DNA of 64,000 bases from Grifola frondosa (lineage: Eukaryota; Basidiomycota; Agaricomycetes; Polyporales; Grifolaceae), in the NCBI GenBank assembly GCA_001683735.1, contig LUGG01000004.1, positions 310,001-374,000 of the forward strand, given 5' to 3'. Within the stretch, counting starts at the first letter, position 1, and each line of letters opens with the position of its first letter. The notes beneath the pieces are model-generated. The model had not been told where the DNA came from. It saw only the letters and a program-made list of their open reading frames with translations, and made no database searches. Made by a program: the position numbers and the translations under genes. Shown in pieces: positions 1-12,702 of this stretch.

Positions 1-3000
1 GTATTGATGGAACACTTCAGAACTTCGTGCAGCAGGGAATCCCGTAGACTAGTTTGATAATGCAGCACGATGTCTGCATTGGGGCTCGACGTGAACACAT
101 ATCTGAGGACGGCAAAAAATTTCGATGAGAGTTTTCGCTGAGTCAGAGAAGGCCATAAAGTATTGGCTATGTCAGTGATTAATCTCAAGACAATAATATG
201 AGAGTTGTCTGACCTTGCACAACACGAACATAACGCCAGTCCCAGAATATCTGGAATAACGAATGTGAACATTAAAAGACTGGATCTAAAGTGACAGTCC
301 GTACCGAAACAGAGTTGAATACAAGAATAATCTTGTTTGGTCCACAAGAAGATCTTCACTGTTCTGCTCAAAATTGAGGTCCATCATCACTTTGGCTGCA
401 ATCTCGATGACATCACTGCGTTACCCTCAAATCATCAGCACTCATATGTGTGAATAATACTACTACTATACCATATAAAGCTTCCTGGAGGATTGAAACG
501 CTTGATATATGCTTGGCACGCCGTCAGACATAGTTGGCGTATTTCGTAGCTGAGGTCCATCAGCAAAAGATCTAGAATCCGTTTCATCGCTTTCCTGAGG
601 TGCGGTTGCAAATCCTGCAAAGGTTTGCTGTCTAGGTCATGCTTGTGAATGACAATGATCAATGATTTGAGCATGCTCTTCAATGTGGTGAACTGCACGC
701 ATTCCAACGCTTCCGCTTGGACGAAAAGTTGTAATAGAACGTCCACAAACACCGATCCTACCAACAGAGGACTTGTCGTCTCGTCTTGACCTCCCATTGC
801 GGAAGGCGCAATATTATATGGCTCGGAGGAATCAAGAACGAGCGTTAGATCGTTCAAGCATGGGTACGCAACCGGCGGTATTTCGCCCAAGCCATCGAAG
901 CGTACGTAGAAAGTATTCCCGGTAGGCTGCATTGCCACATCGTCGAAATTCAGCAAGCGCACGAGATGATCCTTGAATTTCAATAGTGGGTTAATATCAA
1001 TAGAGATACCGTCTGCGATCATTTCGTAAAGCGAGCGAAATAAGGGATGTCTATAAAGAATTTCAGCAGGGAAGTATATTAAGACGCTTGAGGCTCACCC
1101 GCAGATTGCTGAGGTCTTGATCCATGTTCCCAGAGGATATCGGTGTTGCTTTCGAAGAAAGGCCATACATTGACTACACACTAGTCAGAGAATTACTTGC
1201 ACGATGTAAGATTCAACTCACTAAGTGAGCCGACGCTGGTCCATCCTCATCATCGCCATTTCTTTGCATGAAATCGTTTTCAAGCAGGGTTTCGAATATG
1301 GCATCCCATGAGAGCACTATGCCATGTCAGAACACTCAGGCACCAATGAAGAAATGAAATGTGTACTTCTCCAGTTGGGGAAATGAGAACGAAGCTGGTT
1401 CAAGAAGGATATCAACTTCACACGATCAGCGATGGGAGATTTGACAAGAGCCTCATTCCAGCAAAGAGTTATAGCGTTGAAATGATCGGGAAGAAGCGTT
1501 TGGGCCCAGGTATCAACTGACAATCGAATTTCTTCCTAAATTGAGGCCATGTGATGAACAATATGGAGAGCGATTGATGAATAAACTTACTCTGTCATCT
1601 ATCCACATGCTCGAGAAGAAGTAATAGAATACTTCGATGACACTTGATCTCCATTGACGGTCTTCCACGTTGAAGGAAGGACTCGTCACATCCTCGATAA
1701 TCCGAAATAAACGCATCACAGCTTGCAACCTGTCATGGTAAGGGAACATGTCTACGAAGACATATTCGCATGGATCACTCACCGAATCTCCCAATCACCA
1801 TCTCTTTTGAACAAATCGTGTAGCAGAGCTGCGAACGGCTGAACATCCACCACAAGAACACGCAGGAGTATTGTGGTGCGTATTGAGGAGATTTCATGGA
1901 GTTGGATAGCGTAGAATTGCCACATGCTGGCACATGTCATCAGACCGCGTTCTAGTGCAAAGCAGCGTTGTCTTACCAGGCACAAAGAGTTGGTCCGTTA
2001 CGCAAGATAAAGTTGTCGACCTCATATGCTTCGACGAACGGGGCCTCATTCATGAAAGTGTTCAGAAATTTAGCGACAAGACAACAAACGTCTTCGCACT
2101 GTGTTTCGACATAACACTTCAAAGCATCCATGAGTGCGGTATTGACAATGATGGGGTCAGTAACAGTTGAGGTACGAGCGTGCATCTTCCTTCTATATAA
2201 ACGTCAACCAATGAATAACTGAGAAGATGTCGCTCTCACCTTGACGGAAGATCCTTAACCTCATCGTCACGTATCATATCAAGTCGTTGCAATGCATGTC
2301 TATCGCAACCATACAAGAGAAGGCACGTAGCCAAGGAATGTCGTACTAGTTGAAGTCTGCACAGAAAATGAGCAACCGTGTTCATTATGTTATGTGATGA
2401 CTGACGTTTGGGACAAACTGCTTCTCGACTGTAGACGTTCTACCACGTGCATTCGTGTGTATGAATGCACAAGAGCAATGACAGACTGTAATTCTTGACG
2501 ACCCATAGATCTTAGCCAAGCCGACCATAAGACCGCTTTGACCAGAGAAGAACATTGATCGAGGGTTGCACCAAATTTTTGAGCCAGCGACGCAAATTGC
2601 ATAAACGTCGGAACGGATATGTCCACTCCAGAACGCACAAAGAGGCAGAGCCAATGTAGCGTCTGTTCGAACCCTGTCTTGCTTCCCGTCGCCGTATCAA
2701 TTACGACACGTAAAGGATTGACCGTGGAGAGATTGTTTGCATCTGACATCGTAAGTCGAGAGTCAAAGATACTGAACCGTTGGCTCGTTTCTATTTCGCG
2801 ATTGAACAGCCGAGAAAGTGATGTCAAAGGCTTTAAAGCGATATTCAGTATCAAGAAAAGAGATCAAATGGCCAACATACCTGCTGATCAAGAGTCAAGT
2901 CAGAAGCACGCTCCAGCCACTTCATAAATAGGTCGTCGAAGGTAGTGAAGACTATGGATGCTTGACTTAGTTTTATGATTGCGTGTAAAACCTTATCCGT

Positions 3001-6000
3001 CGTCGCGAAACGTCTTCTCTGTTTTAATTTAGTACGAACATCAATATTATAGATTTGAAATTCATCTCACCTTCTGCGACTCTTCTCGCTCTTTGCTAAG
3101 AAAGTATTCATCGACGACTCCACTATCCTGTGCGTGTTCTACGAGCAAGTCAAATAGCATGATGCCATAGCCATTTATGTCTTGGTCATGTAATGCTAGC
3201 ATCCATCGAGCGGCGTATCTACTCGACAATAGTCGTCTACTAGCAACGTAGTCGCCGCCGTTGTTCGCTGAGCTTGCAGCGGTTGGTCTAGTATGAGTTA
3301 CAGATGGCCATGGCTGCGGTTCTAACCCAGAACGGACGCCAGGAGGTTGCGCCCCTGTGCAACGTAGTCGCGCAGCATCGTTGCTAAACTGTCGTCCTGA
3401 AAGTATAAATAATATGACGTTAGTTCCGGGAATTATATGTAGGAATAACAATAAGCGTACCTCAGATAGGATCCACTCTACAACCGTTCTTGACAGCCTT
3501 CGTAAAGCATAGTCGGTGAGCATACCATCTGGCCAAAATTTGCGTACGACAAGCAGGAGGCCCACTTCGTTGACAGACAAATCAAGGTCTGACAAGCAGG
3601 CTTCGATCGCAGAGACCAGCGTCTCCACCTCAGTGGATACTTCGAGACCAAGCGGAACCGGGAATGAACACCTCTGTGTCGCGGGGGATTGGGATTCGTC
3701 AAACAGGTTCTGCTGTAGATTTAACCCCTGGAAAAATCCTAGATGGAATAGATGGGCAAGTGTGTATCGGGCTGCGGCTTCGGAAAACAGTTTGAATTGG
3801 TCCCCCAACTGGTCCCGCATGTGGGCGAGAGGTACGACCTCGTATGGGAACAATGCGTCATCTGCTGGCGTCCTGAAGAGGGGATCAGGCTGGCCGACAC
3901 TCAAAAGATCAGACGAGGAGAGGTGTGAAGCAGTAGGAGTACTGGGCGGCAATTTGATTACACTGGCTACAAAAGCTAGAGTGTTCCAGCTGAAGAACAA
4001 TGCCGAATCGGAAGCTCGAGCGTTATTCTCCAGCAAGTAATCCGCCAAAGTGTCTGAAACGGCAAGTTTTCCCGATGAAAGATATGCTTCGTATAAGTTG
4101 ACTAGATAATGCAGTTCGAACTCGTCCAAGGGACCCTCATCGGATGTCCGCTTTTCTTGGAGAACCACAATGGAGCCGAGCGCAATCCCATTGTCGAGTA
4201 TTTCTAGTTGAGTCCATAGAATGGAGAAGAAAACAGATAATTCTTCGTACGTCCGATGCACAAGATCCGCTTCCGTAAGGAATAGGTCTCGGTAATGATC
4301 TGCAAAGGAATTGCGTAAGTCTGACCAGTCTATGGTCATATAGGAATCGTCAAGAGTTGCCGAACGACAACGAGGCAGGTCAGAAGGTGAGGCGTTCGAG
4401 AGGCAAGAGGAATGCGCAAACTGCTTGCAGGACCCGCACTTGAGTGCCTGCATTACAGCGCCCCATAGAGGCTTTCGACATATGAAGCAAAGAGTGAGAC
4501 TAAAGAGATTGACCAATCGGAAGGCATGTTGTTCCTTGCGCACCGTGTGGCTACCGGAATCCTGTCGAAATGGAAGAACGTGACAGAATCGATGGACGGC
4601 GACCTTCTGTATATCTGGTTCAGATACTACAGAATATTGAGTAAAAAAATGCCATCTGGATAATCGTAGCAATCGAAGTGAACCATGCACATGCAATATG
4701 GGCAAAGCAACCCAAAGCCGGAGATGCTATTTGAGCATGAATGACATTCAAACTTTGAGATACCGGCAAAGATGTCCGGCGTCTCCAGAGTGTCAAAACG
4801 CCATGGAACGAATTGATGAGCGTAAGGATGGTCGTTTGCCCTCCGTGTCAGTGTCGGGCCCTGTGTGGCACGTGCTATCGCTTCGGCATAGCTAATGGTG
4901 GGGAACGTTCTGCTAACGGTAACATGTCCAACAGCTTTAGGCCAGTAAGACATGAACAGACTGATGGCCGAGTATCGAGCCCTGGGGGTATGATATGCGA
5001 TCACAGCGAGGATATCCAGATAAGCATCAGGTTTGTGTTCTACTATTCTGTTCAGCAGCCGATGGAAGCGGTGCAGAGTAGTAAGATTGGTAGAGTTGAG
5101 GTCGACGTTCTCGAAAATGGCCGCAAGCAAGGGAGGTAGAAGGGAAGAAAGCTGATAAACAGCCACATCTTGATACGGGGCATTCGTTGATCGAAGTCCA
5201 GTATCGCCAGACGACACGGCTGGTAACCACCGTCGCCAATTCGAATCGGTATGAAAGGTGGTGTCCGCATCTTCTTTGACTTCATCAACAAGGATTGACA
5301 CCATTGGAGTTTGACCCGTAGAATCATCGTAAGAGACATCTGCTACATAGTTTGTCATTGTAGAATCTAAGCTCCTTGCAACAAGATAATGTCGAAGTAC
5401 CTGCTGACGGCGTGAGGCTAATTGAACCTTGAATGCGTCTGAGATCCGCAAGCACATTGGCCCACTACTCCATCATCAAAGAACGCAAGTAAGCGTGCGT
5501 GCATGTCAACACTGAAGGTCAAAAAGGCAGGGATTACGGCGAAACCAATTTCCGCTGTAATTCTTGGATCATGACGATGTGCATGTAATAGGAATTGTGC
5601 GACATCTAAGGTCACCGCCTGCAGAGAATTCGGTGGTTTTGAAGGACGTGGAGAAGATGTCTGAAAGCGACAATCCTCTGTGATCACAGATGCCAAGATG
5701 GAAATACATTGTGATAGCAGTTGGGGGCTCGAACAGCTGGTTCGGATTCCCGACTTGGGGAAGCAGAACGTGAGCGTGAGCGTGATCCACGACTGACGCT
5801 CTGGTCACTTCTCTTGCGGAGAAATGACTCTCTTCGTTTTCCGGAATCACGTCGAGATTCATGTTGTACAGAGCTACAAGGAGGATGTCAAAAGAAATTG
5901 AAAAAGTCATATGTCGTCAACACACCTGTCGTAGAAGATATCCCACCCATGTGTAATGGAGATCACCAGGACATCCTTGAGCTGACTCATTAGGTCAAAC

Positions 6001-6626
6001 GTAGCATCCGTAGTGAAGCCTCTTTCATCATCCGATTCACTGTCACTATCCTCTTGAGGAACAGGCTGATGCGTTCTCCTCTCTCGTAATGTACCTGTGA
6101 GCAACATGGCTCCTTTGACTGACCTCACAACAGCACTCAATCCTTTCCCCCTCCGAATTGCGCCGTTGACTAAAGTGCTAGAGATCGGCGGTGGTATTGT
6201 CCTATTCTGAAGCTGTGACAGCAAATGCGCGAGCAACTTCCGGGACTCATTCCGTGCTCTATTGGCTCCATGAGGAATGGCACGACCTGGACGTGGTGCG
6301 CTAGAGGGAAATTTGTCCGTGTTAGAAGCACTGGAGATGCGAAACGCAGGGAGAACAGTTTGAGACAAGCTTCGTGCACGTTCTCGAGCTGAGAATGTGG
6401 CAAGGCGAGGGGAACGTGGCGAGTGCGGGGAGTGAGGGGAAAGAGGTGACCGTGGAATACTAGTCTCGTCTTCGACGTCCAGATGACTTGTATCTAGACG
6501 AAGAACTGGGTTAGTTGTCATATTTGGTGGCAAAGCTTCATTCAAGCAGAATATGTAGCCGATATGTTGTAAGAAATGACCACTTTCCAAATAGTTCGGC
6601 ATCACACTCGGCCGCTGCCGCGCCAT
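1..6626 (-). CDS. Very large protein with two C1-like zinc clusters, tentatively UNC80-like (3' end beyond window)
   Basis: Protein-like minus-strand exons run almost without a break from about 6626 to base 1 and continue past the left edge. The start is taken at the ATG at 6626; another lies at 6602. The N-terminal region is Ser/Pro-rich with repeated SPHSP/SPRSP units (about 6410-6450). Two zinc clusters are visible: a CxxC-x10-CxxC-x4-H-xx-C pattern near 4665-4745 and an H-x12-CxxC-x13-CxxC-x4-H-xx-C pattern near 4400-4490, which matches the C1 (phorbol-ester-type) spacing. The rest reads as long helical segments without clear enzyme motifs, including a well-preserved stretch at 435-1022. 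Size, helical repeats and the zinc pair recall fungal UNC80-like proteins, accessory subunits of NALCN/Cch1-type cation channels, but that name rests on memory of the family. The coding call is firm; the function is not. Confidence 0.55.
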
Positions 6627-6731
6627 GCGGGCCGGGCTATTGAGCGCGTTGCGACCGGCACGTGATACGTCGACGCGATCGATCACACGAAACGCGCAGC
6701 TTGCACCCCACGGTCGCGTTCTCTCTTGGCA
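6627..6731. promoter_or_regulatory. Compact divergent promoter region
   Basis: About 105 bp separate the minus-strand start of the large zinc-cluster gene (6626) from the plus-strand start of the DUF4211 gene (6732). The interval is GC-rich with several CGCG and CGATCG words and has no obvious TATA box. Both genes must take at least their proximal promoter from this interval. This is inferred from gene layout. Confidence 0.5.
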
Positions 6732-8541
6732 ATGCCCCGCAAGTCGAAGAGAACCGATTCTCCTAACACACTTACTCAGAAAACTTTGGATCGTTTTTTG
6801 GGTTCCAGCTCTCCTTCTACTTCCAGAACGACTCTTCCACAGCCATCCCCAACAACACGGCGTCGTGCGACGAAGAAACGCGTTGACAGTTCCCTTCTCC
6901 CAATTGAACGGTCAAAAGAAGACGACGATGGGAGCGACAGCAGTAACGTTGGTGCCATACATTTTGAACCTGAGCTGAGGGATACTAGTGACGAGGGTTC
7001 TCCCCGTCGTGCTCCAACCAAAAAACGAAGGATACTCAGGGCTGTTAGCGACGATGGATCTCCAGTGCCTCCTTCGAATCAAGAAGAGACAATCGGTGTT
7101 GAGGTTGTATGGAAAGGGCGAAGGCCTGGTGCGAAGCGCAACCAGATATTAGATGATGAGGAGGAAGAAGAGGTCCAGCCAAAGAGACGCAAGCTTGTTA
7201 AGGGTATTCGTCCACCTTCGCCCGAGTACGAGGAGCCTGACCTCATGGACGAAGTGGATGAAGATAGTGAGTCGCATTACCTTGTTCTATGTAACAGATC
7301 CTAATCCATGTGTAGAAATAATCGATAAGCGATTGCGCACGCGTAACAAAAAGTCGAAATTTCAAAAAAATCTAGAGAAACTCAGAAGTAAGTTCCCATC
7401 TCGCGCAGCGTGCAGTATAATGTCGATTGCTTCTTCCAGAAAAGAAACGCGGTGAAGCCGTCCAGTTGAAATTGGAATCATCCGACTCCGATGACGAAGA
7501 GGATGAAATGGTACCATTTGTGGGTGCGAAGCAAGATGTTGCCGGAGCTTCACATTCTTCGCACTCTTCGCATGATGATGAATCGGACGCAGAAAATGAA
7601 GATCCTTTCATCGTCGAAGACGATGATGCCGTAGTTGCTGAATTACCCACAGAGTTCAGCATGAATACATTCCAAGATCTCATTCATCACTTCAAGATCA
7701 TATGTCAACTTTTTGTTCATCTCGCAGTTCAGGAGGAGAGTCACCGGGGGTTGGCCATGGAGCAACTACTGGAACGTAAGCTATCCCCATTACAATGTCA
7801 TCATTACGCTTATTTAAGTGTTTATCAGAACGATACTTCTCAGTTCCTCTCCTCGTCATTCGCCGAAAGCTCACAGGCATGCGAGACCAGCTTGTAGCCT
7901 CCTCGGTCTGGAGACCCAGTTTCAAGAAAGCGTTGGAAACATATCCCACGTTTGAGTTGACACAACTTGATTTCGCTGAGCAAGGATGTGATGCATGTCA
8001 CCTTGGTGGTCGTTTATCAACCGTCGAAGGACAGCTGAGTGGCTCCCCATACGACGAGACCAACTACGAGGTATGTTTTCAACACACGAACAGATCTCAA
8101 TTAACGGACGTGCCTAAAGTCTCTTGAGACTCATGATACCCATGAAGCCGAGCCAAGCAATGGTGAAGAGGACAGGGAGATCAAGAAGCGGTTTCACTTT
8201 GGTCGTTTCTGTGCCAGAAGGACACGAGTTTACCACCTATTCTCGCATTGGGAGGTTCGTGTGGTACTGTGGACCTCAAATTTTTTCTAACGAATCCATG
8301 TCAGTATCACCTTTACACTTCACTGCAGTTCGAAGTGAACACCTTGCGAAATGGCGCAGCCGGACGCGGATTCGTGCGCGTTGCCTATGAAAAACAGCCC
8401 CCGGATGACCTGACAGATGCTGATGGCATTATGGACTGGTTGGACGAACGGGGTATAATCAACGGAGAGTGGCAGAAGATCAAGCAAATGATGGAGAGTG
8501 CAAGGCATTTAGAAATGAGGAAGGGAGAAGATGTCGATTGA
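6732..8541 (+). CDS. DUF4211 domain nuclear protein
   Basis: The first ATG (6732) opens a basic, acidic-patch-rich N-terminal half with a QKTLDRFL motif at residues 16-23, many SDDE/EEEEE stretches and KKRR-type nuclear signals. After introns near 7267-7315, 7388-7440, 7776-7830 and others, the C-terminal half carries the fungal DUF4211 signature: LVxSSVWRPSFKKALETYP (about 7890-7950), then CDACHLGGR (about 7990-8020), a KKRFHFGRFC segment and a final helical part ending at the TGA at 8539-8541. DUF4211 proteins are conserved in fungi and nuclear by composition, but their biochemical role is not known to me. The paired cysteines in CDAC suggest metal binding. It shares its promoter with the large zinc-cluster gene upstream. 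Confidence 0.85.
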
Positions 8542-8757
8542 GATACTAATCATTGTCGGTGTGGACAGCTGCACATGAGTGCTTTTTTCTTCTTTTCTAT
8601 ATTTCAAGTTTTAGTCAGTAACTGTACTTGTATGCTGGACACTGGATTATCCTCTATCTTGGTTGGTGCACGTGGCTGGTGTAGGTGGCACAGGCCGGCG
8701 TCTGACTCTGCACTTGAAATTGTGGCAACCCGCAACCAACTTCACGAATACGCAATG

Positions 8758-9621
8758 TCATACTATCCTCCTCCTGGAACTGGGACGACATATCCGTATG
8801 GGAGTTACCCTGCGCCCGGAACGTATCCACCACATCCTCAGACAGCCGGTGCATATCCAACAGCACCGTACCAAACTGCCTATCCCCCTACCGCTGTTTC
8901 TGGGTACGGTGGAACATGGCCCTACCACTATAGCTATTACCCTCCTCAGCAGCCTGTGCATACCCCGTTAGCAGCTCCGAAGCCCTCGGTGACTCCTACG
9001 TCAGTCGTTGCGACGCCAGCTGTAGCTACGACTGCGACGGCAACACCTGCAGTTGCTATTCCTGCTCCAACGAGGCCAGCACCTACAACGTCAACATACA
9101 CGTTCACTCCGACTTACGCTCGAGAGTCAGTCGCTGCTGCTGGTAGTGGCGGTGCCACTCGGGGTACCGCAAGCAGTCGACATTCAAGGGCTTGTTTGCG
9201 AAGGAGTGTACGCCCGTTCTTTTACACCTGTGGCTGCTTACAATTGCTCAACAAGGCCATGTAGTGCGGAACCTCATGTATGGTTTTGGTGATGACCGCA
9301 ACCCTGCTAACGACACCGTCAACGTCATGGAGGAGATATTGATCGAGTATATTGTGGATGTTGTGCGTGAATCTTCCCCCGTGCGTAGCAGCAATGCCAA
9401 GTCTGATTTCCGTTTGTCGAGCGCAGTGTCAAACTGCGCTCGCGCCAGGCAAAAAATCTCGTTTGTCTATAGAAGATCTCCGCCGAGCCCTATCGAGGCC
9501 AGCGGATGCAAAGAAATTGGCGCGGATGGAGGAGCTGCTGTTCATGCAAGAGGATATCAAGCGTGCTCGCGCCCAGTTCGAAGAGTCAGATATGAATCAA
9601 GCCACTTCGTTTCAATCATGA
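8758..9621 (+). CDS. TAF13: TFIID subunit TAF13 with Tyr/Pro-rich N-terminal extension
   Basis: TAF13 is a histone-fold subunit of general transcription factor TFIID that pairs with TAF11. The conserved core is assembled from exons: FKGLFAKEL at about 9183-9206, an intron about 9207-9258, then RNLMYGFGDD and NDTVNVMEEILIEYIVDV, an intron 9363-9426, then CQTALAPGKKSRLSIEDL and the C-terminal KKLARMEELLFMQEDIKRA to the stop at 9621. Before the core lies a low-complexity extension of about 130 residues rich in Tyr, Pro, Ala and Thr, starting MSYYPPPG at 8758. The extension and core are in different frames; the switch sits at the G-run 9161-9164 and a missing G would restore a TRGYRKQ junction. 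Identity of the core is certain; the exact N-terminal join is less so. Confidence 0.9.
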
Positions 9622-9830
9622 TACTAGCTAGAATATTGTATAATTTATAACTGTACCGTTAGTCATTCTGCTCGTGTCTTGGTGCATTTTACGACCGATA
9701 TAATTGACCAGAACCAATCGGAATGCGGTGTGATACTGTGTCAGTAGCAAGCATCATATGACGGCGGACAGTTACATCTGTGAAGGGAAAAGTATACTAT
9801 ACAAGTATGGTGGAACACGGGAAAAGAAAA

Positions 9831-10528
9831 TCACTCTTGCATCACATTGTCATCGCCTTCCTCGTTCTCATTTTGCCGCTCGCCATCTTCCCCTCCATTC
9901 TCCCTTGTCTTCGCGCGCAGGGCGGCACCTTATCCACGAGATAATGATCACTAATTCTCTCAAAACACTTTACGGGCCACGTACCTCCACTGCGAGATAA
10001 AGGCTTTGCGTGTTGCTTGAGCCAGTCCTCGGACTCCCAGACTAATATCATGTGGACAATATCAGGCATCCGGAAACAAACTTGAAGTCATACACTTACT
10101 GGCTCTGTTGCCGGCACCTTGAGTGGGGCCCTTCATCGGACGGGCGAGATTGACCCTCAATACTCGGCCACTGAGTTCGTTCAGATCCATGTTGTCGATG
10201 GCATCCTGTGCATCAGCAGGGGATGAATATGTGACGAAGGCGAAGCCCCTGTGCTTCGCTTCTGCACACACGATATGGGTACAATCAATTGGAGTTTGCC
10301 AGCACAGGAAAGTGTAACGTACCGCTTTGCTGCGATGGATTCGTGGCAGCAAGAGGAATCTGTACTTCTATGATGTCGCCTGGAAAAAAGATTGGATCTG
10401 TTAAGAGGACATGAAAGACCAGCCGACGCACCAAAGGTGGCAAAGTTCTCGAGGATGACGGCCTCGTCGACATCATCGCCAATACCGCCGACGAAGATGG
10501 TTTTCTTTGTCCTGGTACCTTCTTCCAT
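9831..10528 (-). CDS. Small RRM protein related to the RRM of cyclophilin E
   Basis: Four coding exons on the minus strand encode about 150 residues. The single RRM has RNP2 IFVGGI (start of exon 1), a DIIEVQIPL strand after the first intron, RNP1 HRGFAFVTY and a closing [14 protein letters not shown]. This pattern is that of the N-terminal RRM of PPIE/CYP33, a spliceosome-associated cyclophilin. No cyclophilin domain follows; instead the protein continues with [15 protein letters not shown] and an acidic Glu/Asn-rich tail to the stop at 9831-9833. Introns fall at conserved-looking phases with GT-AG ends. The start is the ATG at 10528. The likely role is a nuclear RNA-binding or splicing-associated protein. 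It converges with TAF13, whose stop is about 210 bp away. Confidence 0.85.
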
Positions 10529-11323
10529 TACACCTCAGCGGCGTGCAACATCGCAGTCGAGTGGGTCGCCGAGGTTCCCACGAATAGAACGCCGTTGTAA
10601 GCCAGCTATAAACCGTGTTTGGTTTACTTCCTCTTCCTGCTGCTTGCTGATCTGATGACGGGTATCCCCCCTGCAACTTGCTCTTTTCCTGAGAATAAAA
10701 TGTCTACTTTATCCGCTTGATTCTATCGCCTTGCCTTCTGGCAGCTGCTTTCAAACGTGCCGACACTAACTTCTTCTCTTTGCCCGAGTCTTGTACAAAA
10801 TCAGGACAGAATGTCCCTCACTCTCATCAAGCGTTTCGGCTCGGGTCGACCTCCCGGTCTCTTGGTCAATACCAGTGCGAGAATGTCCTCCATATCCAGT
10901 ACTCGAGCGCTGGCATAGACCCCTCCAGGCAGTGCCGTGGTGACGTGCCATTTCCGCTGTGTATCCGCAACAACTGAGAACCTCTTGCACGCGTGTGGAT
11001 GTCCTCGTTCACCTTTGGACTTTCGCCATATCTGGCAAGTTATTCTGGTCTTCTCCCTTTTTCGCCGTTCAGTGGCGCTGGCCTGTGTCTAATCCTGATT
11101 CCCGGCTTCAGTATTCAATCATTACTGCAGCTCTCTGGTTATCCTGATATGTCCTTACCCCGGCGGTGCATCATCTTTTCCGCAATTCATCTGGATGGCC
11201 TGTCGGTGTGCTGCTCGCTTGTCTCTTATCACAGCCATCGCCCGTTTAAGCAATCAGTTCCCCGTCTCATCCCGCACATAAAAGCCTCTCCTGTATCACT
11301 GGTGTCATGCCATCGTATTCACT
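10529..11323. other. Intergenic stretch, no supported gene
   Basis: About 795 bp lie between the divergently oriented starts of the RRM gene and the kinase-like gene. Open frames exist (for example 10993-11382) but none shows a recognisable domain or convincing composition. The region is pyrimidine-rich on the plus strand from about 11180 to 11320, as is usual upstream of fungal starts, and probably holds both promoters. Confidence 0.5.
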
Positions 11324-12555
11324 ATGGCCAGGCTTTCGCCCTCTCGTCCTGCACATGCTCGGAGCATCCGGAAATCTTGTGAGGACTCCGACGATGCTGA
11401 CTGTCTCTCCTCGAGTTCCTCGACCTCATCATTCGACGAAGACGTGGTCAACGTCCGAATGACTCCGTATTGGTGTGCTTATCGTGGTGTCATCGAGGGT
11501 CGAGGCTTCCGTCTCGATACTTTTGGCGACGTGAAGCAATATTATGAGCGAAATTGGGAAGGATTGGGCTCGGATGGACGTGACGTAACCCAGGACCCCC
11601 CGGTTATGCTCGTGCGTGTAGTGGCCGGGATGACAACGAACTATGTAAAGATGCCGGATTGGTATGTGCCCTGGTCTTGGTCTAGTCTCGTGGTTTGACC
11701 CATTTCAGCCAGACAATCTGTTTCGCGGAACACAGTCCTCTACAGGGCTGAAGGTCGTTGTCAAGGCCGTCCATCTACACAGTCGTGAATACGATGTTAT
11801 GAGCTATCTGTCTAAGCCACAGCTGCGAAACCATCCTATGAATCATTGCATACGTGCGTAGCATGGAGAGACAAATGAACTTGGGGAGTTAACGCTATTC
11901 ACAGCAATATTAGATCGTATCGAGGTTCCGAAAGACAGGATCGCATTCATTGTCATGGAAGAATGGTCCTCCCAATTGATCGCTGATACACCATGTAATC
12001 TGAAGCTTTTCTTAGCTTCATTGCGTCAATGCATTGAAGTGAGAACATTTCTCAGGTCATGGTTTCTGTGACTGATGTTCCCCACAGCATACCGTTTTTA
12101 TGCACGCGCATCACATCGCTCATCTCGACATATCTCTGCGGAACCTGTTGACGGACTACAAATCGCATTATGCCTGCATCGACTATGAGCTCAGCCGCCG
12201 TTATGATGGTGTTTCTGCTCCGCGGATACAATGTCGTCGAGGGACTGAGGTTCCACCGGAACTTGAGCGAAACGAATGGAGTGATCCTTTCAAGGTCGAT
12301 GTTTGGGCACTGGGTATTCTCATGTTCCGAGCCATGAAAGTGAGTTCTCCTGATCTCCGTCAATGACCATTAAAGAACTAATGTGGCCTTCAGTTGACAG
12401 GGTACGACGTCCCGGAGCTGTACGCAATAATCAAGTCCATGCTTCACGAGAATTATGAGAAGCGTCCTACTGCTCGCGATGTGCTGTTATCTTTTAATGC
12501 CATGACCTCGCGCATAGGAGAGGCGAGACTGCAGATGAAGAGTCCTCATCAATAA
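11324..12555 (+). CDS. Divergent protein-kinase-like protein
   Basis: Five or so plus-strand exons encode a small kinase-fold protein. The N-terminal part begins MARLSPSRPAHARS and is Ser/Asp-rich. A DNLFRGTQ segment is followed by VVVKAV, which can supply the ATP-binding lysine. The catalytic loop reads HHIAHLDISLRNLL (about 12108-12150), keeping the catalytic Asp and metal-binding Asn of the HxDxxxxN pattern, but the usual HRD is HLD. The metal-binding loop reads CIDYELSR, so DFG has become DYE. A DVWALGILMF segment matches subdomain IX and the C-lobe ends before the TAA at 12553-12555. No clear glycine-rich loop is seen. Such degenerate single-domain kinases are expanded in agaricomycetes. 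The join between the first two exons (11664-11710) does not splice cleanly by eye, so the model there is uncertain. Confidence 0.75.
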
Positions 12556-12702
12556 TGATGTGTTATCTACGCCAGCTTCTTGGACAGAGTGATATTTATT
12601 TGATGTGTCTTACTAGTTCTTGTATTGGAAAGAGACGTAGATGATACACTAGGAATGCAGTATAAAGACTAGTGATGAAACAAAATGTCAATGCGGGTCA
12701 GA

